A stretch of 64,000 bases of DNA from Delphinus delphis. Taxonomy: Eukaryota > Chordata > Mammalia > Artiodactyla > Delphinidae. The position numbers and the translations under genes were made by a program. The notes below the pieces were generated by a model. The model did not search any database, had not been told where the DNA came from, and saw only the letters and a list, made by a program, of their open reading frames with translations. The stretch's first letter is position 1, and each line of letters starts with the position of its first letter. Positions 1-10,328 of this stretch are shown here, piece by piece. Where the stretch lies: assembly GCF_949987515.2 (NCBI RefSeq), contig NC_082695.1, forward strand, positions 84,179,104 to 84,243,103, written 5' to 3'.

Positions 1-1775
1 AGACTGCGGGTGGCGGAGGGGGGAGCTTCGAAGCCGCGGAGGAAAGCACAGCAACAGGGGTGCAGAGGGCAAAGCGGAAAGATTCCCGCACAGAGGGTCG
101 GTGCCGACCGGCACTCACCACCCCGAGAGGCTTGTCTGCTCACCCGCCGGGGCGGGCGGGGCTGCGAGCTGAGGCTCGGGCTTCGGTCGGAGCGCAGGGA
201 GAGGACTGGGGTTGGCGGCGTGAACACAGCCTGAAGGGGCTAGTGCATCACGGCTGGCCGGGAGGGAGTCCGGGGAAAAGTCTGGAGCTGCCGAAGAGGC
301 AAGAGACTTTTTCTTACCTTTTGTTTCCTGGTGCGCGAGGAGAGGGGATTCAGAGCGCTGCTTAAAGGAGCTCCAGACACGGGCGTGAACCGCGGCTACC
401 AGCGCGGACCCCAGAGACGGGCATGAGACGCTAAGGCTGCTGCTGCCGCCACCAAGAAGCCTGTGTGCGAGCACAGGTCACTCTCCACACCTCCCCTGTG
501 CAGCCCGCCACTGCCAGGGTCCCGTGATCCAGGGACAACTTCCCCGGGAGAACGCACGGCGCGCCTCAGGCCGGTGCAACGTCACGCCGGCCTCTGCCGC
601 CGCAGGCCCGCCCTGCACTCAGTGCCCCTCCCCCCCCCCACCCCGGCCTGAGTGCGCCAGAGCCCCCGAATCAGCGGCTCCTTTAACCCCGTCATGTCTG
701 AGCGAAGAACAGACGCCCTCAGGCAACCTACACGCAGAGGCAGGGCCAAATCCAAAGCTGAGCCCCGGGAGCTGTGAGAACAAAGAAGAGAAAGGGAAAT
801 CTCTCCCAGCAGCCTCAGGAGCGGCGGATTAAAGCTCCACAGTCAACTTGATGTACCTGCATCTGTGGAATACCTGAAGAGACAACGAATCATCCCAAAT
901 TAAGGAGGTGGACTTTGAGAGCAAGGTTTATTATTTTTTCCCCTTTTCCTCTTTTTGTGAGTGTGTATGTGTATGCTTCTGTGTGAGATTTTGTCTGTAT
1001 AGTTTTGCTTCCACCATTTGTCCTAGGGTTCTATCTGTCCATTATTGTTTGCTTGTTTTTTAAATTTTTTTCTTTTTTTCTTAATAATTATTTTTTTATT
1101 TTAATCACTTTATTATATTTTATCTTATTTTATTTTAGTTTATCTCCTTTCTTTTTTCTTTCTTCCCTCCTTCCTTCCTTCCTCCCTCCATCCCTCCCTC
1201 CCTCCTTTCTTTCTTTCTTTCTCTCTTTCTACTTCTACTAATTCTTTCTTTCTACTTTTTCTCCCTTTTATTCTGAGCCGTGTGGATGAAAGGCTCTTGG
1301 TGCAGCAGCCAGGAGTCAGTGCTGTGCCTCTGAGGAGGGAGAGCCAACTTCAGGACACTGGTCCACAAGGGACCTCCCAGCTCCACATAATATCAAACGG
1401 CAAAAATCTCCCAGAGATCTCCATCTCAACACCAGCACCCAGCTTCACTCAACGACCAGCAAGCTACAGTGCTGGACACCCTATGCCAAACAACTAGCAA
1501 GACAGGAACACAACCCCACCCATTAGCAAAGAGGCTGCCTAAAATCATAATAAGTCCACAGACACCCCAAAATACACCACCAGACGTGGACCTGCCCACC
1601 AGAAAGCCAAGATCGAGCCTCATCCACCAGAACACAGGCACTAGTCCCCTCCACCAGGAAGCCTACACAACCCACTGAACCAACCTTAGCCACTGGGGAC
1701 AGACACAAAAAACAACGGGAACTACGAACCTGCAGCCTGCAAAAAGGAGACCCCAAACACAGTAAGATAAGCAAA
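1..1775 (+). promoter_or_regulatory. L1 5' UTR with internal promoter region
   Basis: Bases 1 to about 840 are GC-rich and dense in CpG, then the sequence turns AT- and pyrimidine-rich before ORF1. In L1 elements this segment carries the internal RNA polymerase II promoter, and that role is inferred here from position and composition. Short open frames run both ways through it; they are a side effect of few stop codons in GC-rich DNA and none looks like a known domain. The surviving CpG density implies the copy has not been methylated and mutated for very long. The true 5' end is missing. Confidence 0.85.
1144..1270 (+). repeat. Polypyrimidine (TTTC/TCCC) low-complexity tract in L1 5' UTR
   Basis: A run of about 125 bases is almost wholly C and T, built of ttcc, ccct and tttc units. 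It is part of the L1 5' UTR. Such tracts vary in length between copies. Confidence 0.9.
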
Positions 1776-2667
1776 ATGAGAAGACAGAAAAACACACAGC
1801 AGATGAAGGAGCAAGATAAAAACCCACCACACCTAACAAATGAAGAGGAAATAGGCAGTCTACCTGAAAAAGAATTGAGTAATGATAGTAAAGATGATCC
1901 AAAATCTTGGAAATAGAATAGACAAAATGCAAGAAACATTTAACAAGGACCTAAAAGAACTAAAGATGAAACAAACAACGATGAACAACACAGTAAATGA
2001 AATGAAAAATACTCTAGATGGGATCAATAGCAGAATAACTGAGGCAGAAGAACGGATAAGTGACCTGGAAGATAAAATAGTGGAAATAACTACTGCAGAG
2101 CAGAATAAAGAAAAAAGAATGAAAAGAACTGAGGACAGTCTCAGAGATCTCTGGGACAACATTAAACATGCCAACATTCAAATTATAGGGGTCCCAGAAG
2201 AAGAAGAGAAAAAGAAAGGGACTGAGAAAATATTTGCAGAGATTATAGTTGAAAACTTCCCTAATATTGGAAAGGAAATAGTTAATCAAGTCCAGGAAGT
2301 ACAGAGAATCCCATGCAGGATAAACCCAAGGAGAAATACGCCAAGACACATATTAATCAAACTGTCAAAAATTAAATACAAAGAAAACATATTAAAAGCA
2401 GCAAGGGAAAAACAACAAATAACACACAAGAGAATCTCCATGAGGTTAACAGCTGATCTTTCAGCAGAAACTCTGCAAGCCAGAAGGGACTGGCAGGACA
2501 TATTTAAAATGATGAAGGAGAAAAACCTGCAACCAAGATTACTCTACCCAGCAAGGATCTCATTCAGATTTGATGGAGAAATTAAAATCTTTACAGACAA
2601 GCAAAAGCTGAGAGAGTTCAGCACCACCAAACCAGCTTTACAACAACTGCTAAAGGAACTTCTCTAG
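1776..2667 (+). pseudogene. L1 ORF1 (RNA-binding chaperone ORF1p), frameshifted
   Basis: ORF1p is the trimeric RNA-binding chaperone that packages L1 RNA in the cytoplasm. The expected start is the ATG at 1776, opening a lysine-rich N terminus, but that frame stops at TAG 1914-1916 after 46 codons. The rest of the protein is open in another frame (ATG 1882 to TAG 2665-2667, 261 codons). The shift lies just before 1882 and equals a net loss of two bases or gain of one. In the 261-residue part, residues 1 to about 90 form a heptad-rich coiled coil, an RRM-like domain follows from about residue 97 (IIGVPEEEE at 101-109, RNTPRHILIK at 151-160), and the C-terminal domain carries LQARRDW (198-204) and LYPARISF (221-228). 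A shortened product from 1882 is conceivable but would lack the N terminus. Identity as L1 ORF1 is secure; activity is unlikely. Confidence 0.95.
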
Positions 2668-2725
2668 CCAAGAAACACAAGAGAAGGAAAAGACCTACAA
2701 TAACGAACCCAAAACAATTAAGAAA

Positions 2726-5700
2726 ATGGGAATAGGAATATACATATCAATAATTACCTTAAATGTAAACAGACTAAATGCTCCCACCAAAAGACACAGA
2801 TTGGCTGAATGCATACAAAAACAAGACCTATATATTTGCTGTCTACAAGAGACCCACTTCAGACCTAGGGACACATACAGACTGAAAGTGAGAGGATGGA
2901 AAAAGATATTTCATGCAAATGGAAACCAAAGGAAAGCAGGAGTAGCAATTCTCATATCAGACAAAATAGACTTTAAAATAAAGACTATTAGGAGAGGCAA
3001 AGAAGGACACTACATAATGATGAAGGGATCAATGCAAGAAGAACATATAACAATTGTAAATGTTTATGCACCCAACATAGGAGCACCTCAATACATAAGG
3101 CATATACTAACAGCCATAAAAGGGGAAATCAACAGTAACACATTCATAGTAGGGGACTTTAACACCCCACTTTCACAAATGGACAGATCATCCAAAATGA
3201 AAATAAATAAGGAGACACAAGCTTTAAATGATATATTAAACAAGATGGACTTAATTGATATTTATAGGACATTCCATCCAAAAACAACAGAATACACATT
3301 TTTCTCAAGTGCTCATGGAACATTCTCCAGGATAGCTCATATCTTGGGTCACAAATCAAGCCTTGGTAAATTTAAGAAAATTGAAATTGTACCAAGTATC
3401 TTTTCCGACCACAATGCTATGAGACTAGATATCAATTACAGGAAAAGATCTGTAAAAAATACAAACACATGGAGGCTAAACAATACACTACTTAATAACG
3501 AAGTGATCACTGAAGAAATCAAAAAGGAAATAAAAAATACCTAGAAACAAATGTCAATGGAGACACGACGACCCAAAATCTATGGGATGCAGCAAAAGCA
3601 GTTCTAACAGGGAAGTTTATAGCAATAGAGTCCTACCTTATGAAAGAGGAAACATCTCGAATAAACAACCTAACCTTGCACCTAAAGCAATTAGAGAAAG
3701 AAGAACAAAAAAACCCCAAAGTTAGCAGAAGGAAAGAAATCATAAAAATCAGATCAGAAATAAATGAAAAAGAAAGGAAGGAAACGATAGCACAGATCAA
3801 TAAAACTAAAACCTGGTTCTTTGAGAAGATAAACAAAATTGATAAACCATTAGCCAGACTCATCAAGAAGAAAGGGGAGAAGACTCAAATCAATAGAATT
3901 AGAAATGAAAAAGGAGAAGTAACAACTGACACTGCAGAAATACAAAAGATCATGAGTGGTTACTACAAGCAACTCTATGCCAATAAAATAGACAGCCTGG
4001 AAGAAATGGACAAATTCTTAGAAATGCACAACCTGCCAAGACTGAATCAGGAAGAAATAGAAAATATAAACAGACCAATCACAAGCACTGAAATTGAAAC
4101 TGTGATTAAAAATCTTCCAACAAACAAAAGCCCAGGACCAGATGGCTTCACAGGCGAATTCTATCAAACATTTAGAGAAGAGCTAACACCTATCCTTCTC
4201 AAACTCTTCCAAAATATAGCAGAGGGAGGAACACTCCCAAGCTCATTCTACGAGGCCACCATCACCCTGATACCAAAGCCAGACAAGGTTGTCACAAAGA
4301 AAGAAAACTACAGGCCAATATCACTGATGAACATAGATGCAAAAATCCTCAACATAATACTAGCAAACAGAATCCAACAGCACATTAAACGGATCATACA
4401 CCATGATCAAGTGGGGTTTATTCCAGGAATGCAAGGATTCTTCAATATACGCAAATCAATCAACGTGATACACCATATTAACAAATTGAAGGAGAAAAAC
4501 CATATGATCATCTCAATAGATGCATAGAAAGCTTTTGACAAAATTCAACACCCATTTATGATAAAAACTCTGCAGAAAGTAGGCATAGAGGGAACTTGCC
4601 TCAACATAATAAAGGCCATATATGACAAACCCACAGCCAACATCGTCCTCAATAGTGAAAAACTGAAAGCATTTCCACTAAGATCAGGAACAAGACAAGG
4701 TTGCCCACTCTCACCACTCTTATTCAACATAGTTTTGGAAGTTTTAGCCACAGCAATCAGAGAAGAAAAGGAAATAAAAGGAATCCAAATCGGAGAAGAA
4801 GAAGCAAAACTGTCACTGTTTGCAGATGATATGATACTATACATAGAGAATCCTAAAGATGCTACCAGAAAACTACTAGAGCTAATCAATGAATTTGGTA
4901 AAGTAGCAGGATACAAAATCAAAGCTCAGAAATCTCTGGCATTCCTATACACTAATGATGAAAAATCCAAAAGAGAAATCAAGAAAACACTCCCATTCAC
5001 CATTGCAACAAAAAGAATAAAATATCTAGGAATAAACCTACCTAAGGACACAAAAGACCTGTATGCAGAAAATTATAAGACACTGATGAAAGAAATTAAA
5101 GATGATACAAATAGATGGAGAGATATACCATGTTCTTGGATTGGAAGAATCAACATTGTGAAAATGACTCTACTACCCAAAGCAATCTACAGGCTCAATG
5201 CAATCCCTATCAAACTACCACTGGCACTTTTCACAGAACTAGAGCAAAACCTTTCACAATTTGTATGGAAACACAAAAGACCCCAAATAGCCAAAGCAAT
5301 GTTGAGAACGAAAAACGGAGCTGGAGGAATCAGGCTCCCTGATTCAAACTATACTATTCAAACTATACTACAAAGCTACAGTAATCAAGACAGTATGGTA
5401 CTGGCACAAAAACAGAACTGTAGATCAATGGAACAGGATAGAAAGCCCAGAGATAAACCCACGCACATATGGTCACCTTATCTTTGATAAAGGAGGCAGG
5501 AATGTACAGTGGAGAAAGGACAGCCTCTTCAATAAGTGGTGCTGGGAAAACTGGACAGGTACATATAAAAGTATGAGATTAGATCACTCCCTAACACCAT
5601 ACACAAAAATAAGCTCAAAATGGATTAAAGACCTAAATGTAAGGCCAGAAACTATCAAACTCTTAGAGGAAAACATAGGCAGAACACTCTATGACATAAA

Positions 5701-6556
5701 TCACAGCAAGATCCTTTTTGACCCACCTCCTAGAGAAATGGAAATAAAAACAAAAATAAACAAACGGGACCTAATGAAACTTCAAAGCTTTTGCACAGCA
5801 AAGGAAACCATAAACAAGACCAAAAGACAACCCTCAGAATGGGAGAAAATATTTGCAAATGAAGCAACTGACAAAGGATTAATCTCCAAAATTTACAAGC
5901 AGCTCATGCAGCTCAATAACAAAAAAACAAACAACCCAATCCAAAAATGGGCAGAAGACCTAAATAGACATTTCTCCAAAGAAGATATACAGACTGCCAA
6001 CAAACACATGAAAGAATGCTCAACATCATTAATCATTAGAGAAATGCAAATCAAAACTACAATGAGATATCATCTCACACCAGTCAGAATGGCCATCATC
6101 AAAAAATCTAGAAACAATAAATGCTGGAGAGGGTGTGGAGAAAATGGAACCCTCTTGCACTGTTGGTGGGAATGTAAACTGATACAGCCACTGTGGAGAA
6201 CAGTATGGAGCTTCCTTAAAAAACTACAAATAGAACTACCATATGACCCAGCAATCCCACTACTGGGCATATACCCTGAGAAAACCATAATTCAAAAAGA
6301 GTCATATACCCACATGTTCATTGCAGCTCTATTTAGAATAGCCCGGAGATGGAAACAACCTAAGTGTCCATCATCGGATGAATGGATAAAGAAGATGTGG
6401 CACATATATATGATGGAATATTATTCAGCCATAAAAAGAAACGAAATTGAGGTATTTGTAATGAGGTGGATAGACCTAGAGTCTGTCATACAGACTGAAG
6501 TAAGTCAGAAAGAGAAAGACAAATACTGTATGCTAACACATATATATGGAATTTAA
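2726..6556 (+). pseudogene. L1 ORF2 (endonuclease / reverse transcriptase), multiply broken
   Basis: ORF2p nicks target DNA and reverse transcribes L1 RNA there. The ATG at 2726 opens the apurinic-like endonuclease: N13, E42, Y114, D144, N146, T191, D228 and H229 of the active site are visible, but the aspartate expected at 204 is alanine (codon 3335-3337) and residue 16 is arginine where glycine is usual. That frame stops at 3542-3544 after an apparent one-base loss in an A-rich stretch near 3531-3540. The next frame (readable from about 3537) carries the Z region and reverse transcriptase ([18 protein letters not shown]) to TAG 4525-4527, directly after the motif A aspartate (ISIDA). Beyond it the same frame continues with RQGCPLSP and the FADD catalytic motif (4819-4830). 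A 14-base duplication at 5342-5369 plus a one-base difference shifts frame again; the tail runs to TAA 6554-6556 with the CX3CX7HX4C motif. All domains are recognisable, none joined. Confidence 0.96.
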
Positions 6557-6930
6557 GGGAAAAAATTGTCATGAAGAACCTAGGGTAAGACAGGTATAAA
6601 GACACAGACCTACTAGAGAATGGACTTGAGGATATGGAGAGGGGGAAGGGTAAGCTGTGACAAAGCGAGAGAGAGGCATGGACATATATACACTACCAAA
6701 TGTAAGGTAGGTAGCTAGTGGGAAGCAGCCGCATAGCACAGGGAGATCAGCTCGGTGCTTTGTGACTGCCTGGAGGGGTGGGATAGGGAGGGTGGAAGGG
6801 AGGGAGATGCAAGAGGGAAAAGATATGGGAACATATGTTTATGTATAAGTGATTCACTTTGTTATAAAGCAGAAACTAACACACCATTGTAAAGCAATTA
6901 TACTCCAATAAAGATGTAAATAAATAAAAT
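6557..6930 (+). other. L1 3' UTR with G-quadruplex motif and poly(A) signal
   Basis: This purine-rich 3' UTR holds four G-runs at 6786-6804 that fit a G-quadruplex pattern (runs of three with loops of 1, 5 and 1). AATAAA is at 6907-6912, followed by an A/T-rich tail that fades near 6930. No target-site duplication can be matched because the 5' flank is outside the window. Confidence 0.88.
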
Positions 6931-7770
6931 GGTTTATAAAAAACACATAGATGAAGAAGAGAGGATCTCTGTTCTCTAGGAGCTCACAGTCAAAAGAGGG
7001 GACACATACCCAGGAAATAATAGTCGAGTGTGGTAAGTTTTGTGATAAAAGGAAGCATGGGGCTTATGAGAGTTCAGTGGAGATGCACAGAACAACGGGC
7101 TGCAGACCTATGGAATCTTGGAGGAGAGAATGATTCTGAACTGAATATTACAAGAATCAAGGAGTTAGGAGGAAATGAAAAAATGCAAGAAGCAATGAAG
7201 TCTAACCTTGAATGCTTAACTTCCTTTATCACCAGAATCAAGAGCAAATTCCCTCGACTTTTACAGTCATCCCAACTTTGATTGAAAGTTTCCTTTACCG
7301 CTCTCTGACTCTGCATCATTATTAACTCTCTGCTCCTATCAAATGTGGGTACATCGATCTCTTAAACAAGTCTTGCGCTGTCTGGCCTCTTCTGTACGTG
7401 TTCTCACTTTGGAGATGGTGAACACATTTTTGCCTCTTTAAAAAGGCTATGCAGCCTTCAATATCTGACCTGTCTCCCTACTCCTGGAAAATTCCCAAAA
7501 CTCTTCAGTTCATAAGTTCCAAACTTTTTCAAATGCAAAGCATTCTTACCATACTCTGAATCCAATTTGAATAATTCTTCTATTATTTTTCTTAAAATAT
7601 TGCATTTTGAAATCATTTGCATGTCCATGTACTTATATATTTTATCATCAGTTATATTCCTGAATTCTCCAAATCCTGGACTTGTCTTGGAATCATTGTT
7701 TTAGAATTATAAGACTCCTTGGATATCATCTTTCTATTATTTGACAGAAGGAAAGACTAGGAACTCATTC
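6931..7770. other. Unassigned intergenic sequence
   Basis: No gene is seen. Around 6960-7180 the wording (a 'ggagctcacagtc' motif, then 'ctgaactgaat' and 'aggagtt') resembles a widespread old mammalian interspersed repeat, but I cannot name the family. Short open frames on both strands here lack any recognisable domain. Confidence 0.5.
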
Positions 7771-7998
7771 TTATTGATAGCCAATGTATCAGGAACTCTG
7801 TAAGGCTTCTAAAGTATGTTAACTTTTCAAATCCCCCAAAGTGCCTGTACGTGTTGTTACCTCCACTTTCTGTGCAATAAAGCTATTGAGGGATACTGTA
7901 GCTGTAAAACCTACCCAGACATGTAGCCAGAATCCTGAGTGCAGACTCCAACCAGAAACAAAGCCCAGGCTGTCTCTGCTCTAGCATTTACTACCTCC
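7771..7998 (-). repeat. MIR SINE, antisense
   Basis: Read on the minus strand this follows the MIR consensus order. On the plus strand one sees the 'aggaactctgtaaggc' tail region, the 'acctccactttctgtgcaataaagc' core and the 'gactccaaccag...cccaggctgtctctgctct' tRNA-derived end. It is heavily diverged, as expected of a repeat of about 100 million years. Confidence 0.75.
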
Positions 7999-8048
7999 TC
8001 TGTGCAAGCTCAGGAACTGAGACCCATATAAACAAACGTATTTCTCAA

Positions 8049-8312
8049 CAGTGTAAAGCTGTTTAGTGTCAGAGCCAGACTGCTTCTCACTTCTGTGTAG
8101 CGGCTGCATTCCTTGCTAGACGTATGACCTGAGGCAGTTTTTCAGCACCCTGATTCACCAGTTTCCTCAATTTTAAAATGAGGCTTAAAATAGCACCTAC
8201 CTCCTAAGGATGCTCTATGGAATGAATGAGATGATGTAAGTGAAGTGCTGAGAGCCTCGGCAGACACCTAGCAAACTCTGGTGCCGTCATTGTTACTATC
8301 ACTATACGTAGA
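8049..8312 (+). repeat. MIR SINE, sense, nearly full length
   Basis: A clear MIR: the tRNA-related head (8049-8100) is followed by the core 'cagtttcctcaattttaaaatgagg', 'tagcacctacctcctaaggatg' and the tail with 'aatgagatgatgtaagtgaagtgctgagagcct'. At about 264 bases it covers almost the whole consensus. It lies head-to-head with the antisense MIR just upstream. Confidence 0.85.
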
Positions 8313-8904
8313 TGTCATGCTATTTCCTTTTTTCTCTTCAGTGCTCTGTGGCATAGAAAACATTCAGTAGTTGTTTATTTGTTTTATGGTTTCCGCTTTT
8401 ACTTCTACGACAGTCCTCTCATTTTCCAGAATACAAAAACTGAAGCAGTATTTGACTTCAGTTCAAGAGCTTGACAAGTTTAGTCACACGTAAGTGCAGA
8501 AAGAAAAAGAAGGATGTGGTTAAGGCTGTCAAGGAAATACGGGGATTGTCACACAGCTTTGGGCAGGTAGTGACAGGGGCAAAGCTGGTGCGTGTGACGT
8601 TTCTCCCCCTTTCCAAACATCTCGTTGTACTAAGAAAGGGAACTTTGACATCGAGAGCATGCCGAGAAGAGATACTATTTCAAATGAAACAATAAAATGT
8701 GTGATAGATGTTAGTAATTAGAGAAACTGCTTAGTCCTTGTCTCAGGCTTACTAGCTTCTCAAAGATTGTGAATAAGTCAAGGGAGTTTTTAATATTCCT
8801 CCGAAGTATGAACCCATGTACTACCTTGTATTACATAATTAAACATGTCTTTGGTCTGAAGGGCTTAGATTTATCCTAGCAAATTAAGTGATGAACAGCT
8901 CATC
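8313..8904. other. Unassigned intergenic sequence
   Basis: Nothing coding or repetitive is recognised. Phrases near 8420-8500 faintly resemble an antisense MIR core but are too worn to call. A 74-codon frame starting at 8471 has no domain and no conserved-looking features. Confidence 0.5.
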
Positions 8905-8916
8905 TCTAGTAGGTTT

Positions 8917-9135
8917 GTTTTTTGTTTTTTGGGGGGTTTTTTGCGATACGCGGGCCTCTCACTGCTGTGGCCTCTCCCGTTGCGGAGCACAGGCTCCGGA
9001 CGTGCAGGCTCAGCGGCCATGGCTCACGGGCCCAGCCGCTCCGCGGCATGTGGGATCTTCCCGGACTGGGGCACGAACCCGTGTCCCCTGCATCGGCAGG
9101 CGGACCCTCAACCACTGCGCCACCAGGGAAGCCCA
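8917..9135 (-). mobile_element. CHR SINE (short form), antisense
   Basis: On the minus strand it begins 'gggcttccctggtggcgcag' and ends in an A-rich tail, seen here as T/G-rich sequence from 8917. The tRNA-derived head has an A box (tggcgcagtgg) and a B box (gggttcgtgcccc), the internal RNA polymerase III promoter. A perfect 12-base direct repeat, tctagtaggttt, flanks it at 8905-8916 and 9136-9147. The perfect duplication and preserved CpGs mean a young insertion. Long open frames on both strands come from CpG-rich composition and are not genes. Confidence 0.95.
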
Positions 9136-9147
9136 TCTAGTAGGTTT

Positions 9148-10039
9148 TACTCATAAGGCAAACAGCTAAAGCAATCAATGCCAACTTTCGGGTGATGTTC
9201 CCTCCCCCGCCCCACAGAGGGGAAACTGAAGCTTCGTTCATCTCAGATATCATCCCACGTCAACCAAGAAGAAAGGTTGATTGGCATCACGAGGGTTATC
9301 TTAATTTTATTCATATGAGAACCGTAAATATAGTTCAACTGATGTTGGGGTGAAAGTACTCAACCAAAGACTCAAATAGACCCATAATGAGGGAGGACTC
9401 ACCAGAGACATCGCTTGATTTTGTCATTACCGCATGCAAACCGCATGTCACTAATGTTTCCCCAGCAAAAGACGGAACACTCTTCAAAATAGAATAATAC
9501 TTCAGAGTAGAAAGTACACAATAAATGCACGCGTCTGTATGACCATCAACGATGTCCTCCGTGGCATGCAGAAAATCGACCACCTCCAGTCGCTTGTGTT
9601 AGTGATGTCTGAGGTCAATAGGTTTCGCCTGTATAGGTGGGGAAAACCCAAAACTTAGCCTGAGGTTTGAGTCAACTTCCTCTCCACCAAAGATATACAG
9701 GAGCTTTTAAAAAAGCTTTTATTCTATACACATTTATACATGGAGATCGAAACTGAGATAGCTGCAAAACGCTTGATCTCAAGGAATCCACTTTAATTCC
9801 ATCAATTATACTGTAGCTAAATCATGTAATTGTCTAGGATAATAAAGCATAGCGTTAAAATGTGTGAATCATAAGAGGCAGCCCTGGCACCGTTATCATA
9901 CGTAACTTTGCTGTGAATACTAAAACGACACTACAGGTGCTGATACTTTAGGAATAAGGACCATTATATATTTGTTGTATTTTTATTCTTTAAGTGGGCC
10001 ATGCCCATAGCAGGGCAGGTAATTTCAGTCTTCTAATAA
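9148..10039. other. Unassigned intergenic sequence
   Basis: No gene, RNA or clear repeat is seen. Composition is ordinary and AT-leaning. An 82-codon minus-strand frame at 9335-9583 has no recognisable domain. Confidence 0.5.
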
Positions 10040-10328
10040 AACCATATAAATAGTTTATTCCAATACGACTGGTGTCCTTATAAAAAGAGGTCATTTGGAC
10101 ACAGACACAAAGGGTGATGTATCTACCAGCCAAGGAAAGCCAAAGGCTGCCAGGAAGCCACCGGAAGCTCCGGACGAAGCACGGATCCTCCCTTACAAAC
10201 CGCAGAAGGAATCAACTCTGTTAACACCTTGGTCTTGGACTTCTGGCCTCCAGAAGTGTAAGACAATAAGCTTGTGTTGTGTAAGCCACCTAGTTTGCGT
10301 TGCTGTGTCGTGGAAGCCCTCGTAGATC
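10040..10328 (+). mobile_element. MaLR (MLT1-like) LTR, 3' part
   Basis: The segment follows the 3' half of MLT1-type LTRs of the ERVL-MaLR group: 'ggtgtccttataaaaagagg', 'tttggacacagacac', 'cttggtcttggacttctggcctccagaagtgt', a weak poly(A) signal (gacaataagc) and 'gtaagccacctagtttg'. It is a solitary, worn LTR with no internal viral coding sequence beside it. The exact subfamily is not resolved by eye. Confidence 0.8.

Larger units (their letters stand above)
1..6930 (+). mobile_element. LINE-1 retrotransposon, near full length, clipped by window edge
   Basis: The canonical L1 order is present: GC- and CpG-rich 5' UTR, ORF1 (coiled coil, RRM, C-terminal domain), a short inter-ORF spacer of about 58 bases, ORF2 (endonuclease, reverse transcriptase, cysteine motif), a G-rich 3' UTR and an AATAAA signal followed by an A-rich tail. 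The 5' end lies outside the window, so length and target-site duplication cannot be confirmed. Most codons still read as typical mammalian L1, which points to a fairly recent insertion, but at least four disabling lesions (one in ORF1, three in ORF2) mean no full-length ORF1p or ORF2p can be translated. The 3' UTR matches the shorter copy at 10.9-11.3 kb closely, suggesting one young subfamily. Confidence 0.97.

Noticed and set aside
10..832. Overlapping frames of up to 119 codons in the GC-rich first kilobase, as a possible gene
   Set aside because: This is the L1 5' UTR. The frames overlap on both strands and have no domains; the real coding part begins at 1776.
8960..9135. tRNA gene suggested by A and B box motifs in the 'cttccctggtggcgcagtgg' units
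   Set aside because: The boxes belong to the tRNA-derived heads of SINEs. No complete cloverleaf with anticodon arm was seen, and each unit ends in a SINE body with an A-rich tail.
8888..9169. Open frames of 70-120 codons on both strands over CHR SINEs (also at 40.6, 46.9, 51.8 and 54.0 kb), with similar proteins at each place
   Set aside because: The similarity is the SINE itself. CHR SINEs are tRNA-derived noncoding RNAs, and their GC-rich sequence has few stop codons. No start context or selection for protein is visible.
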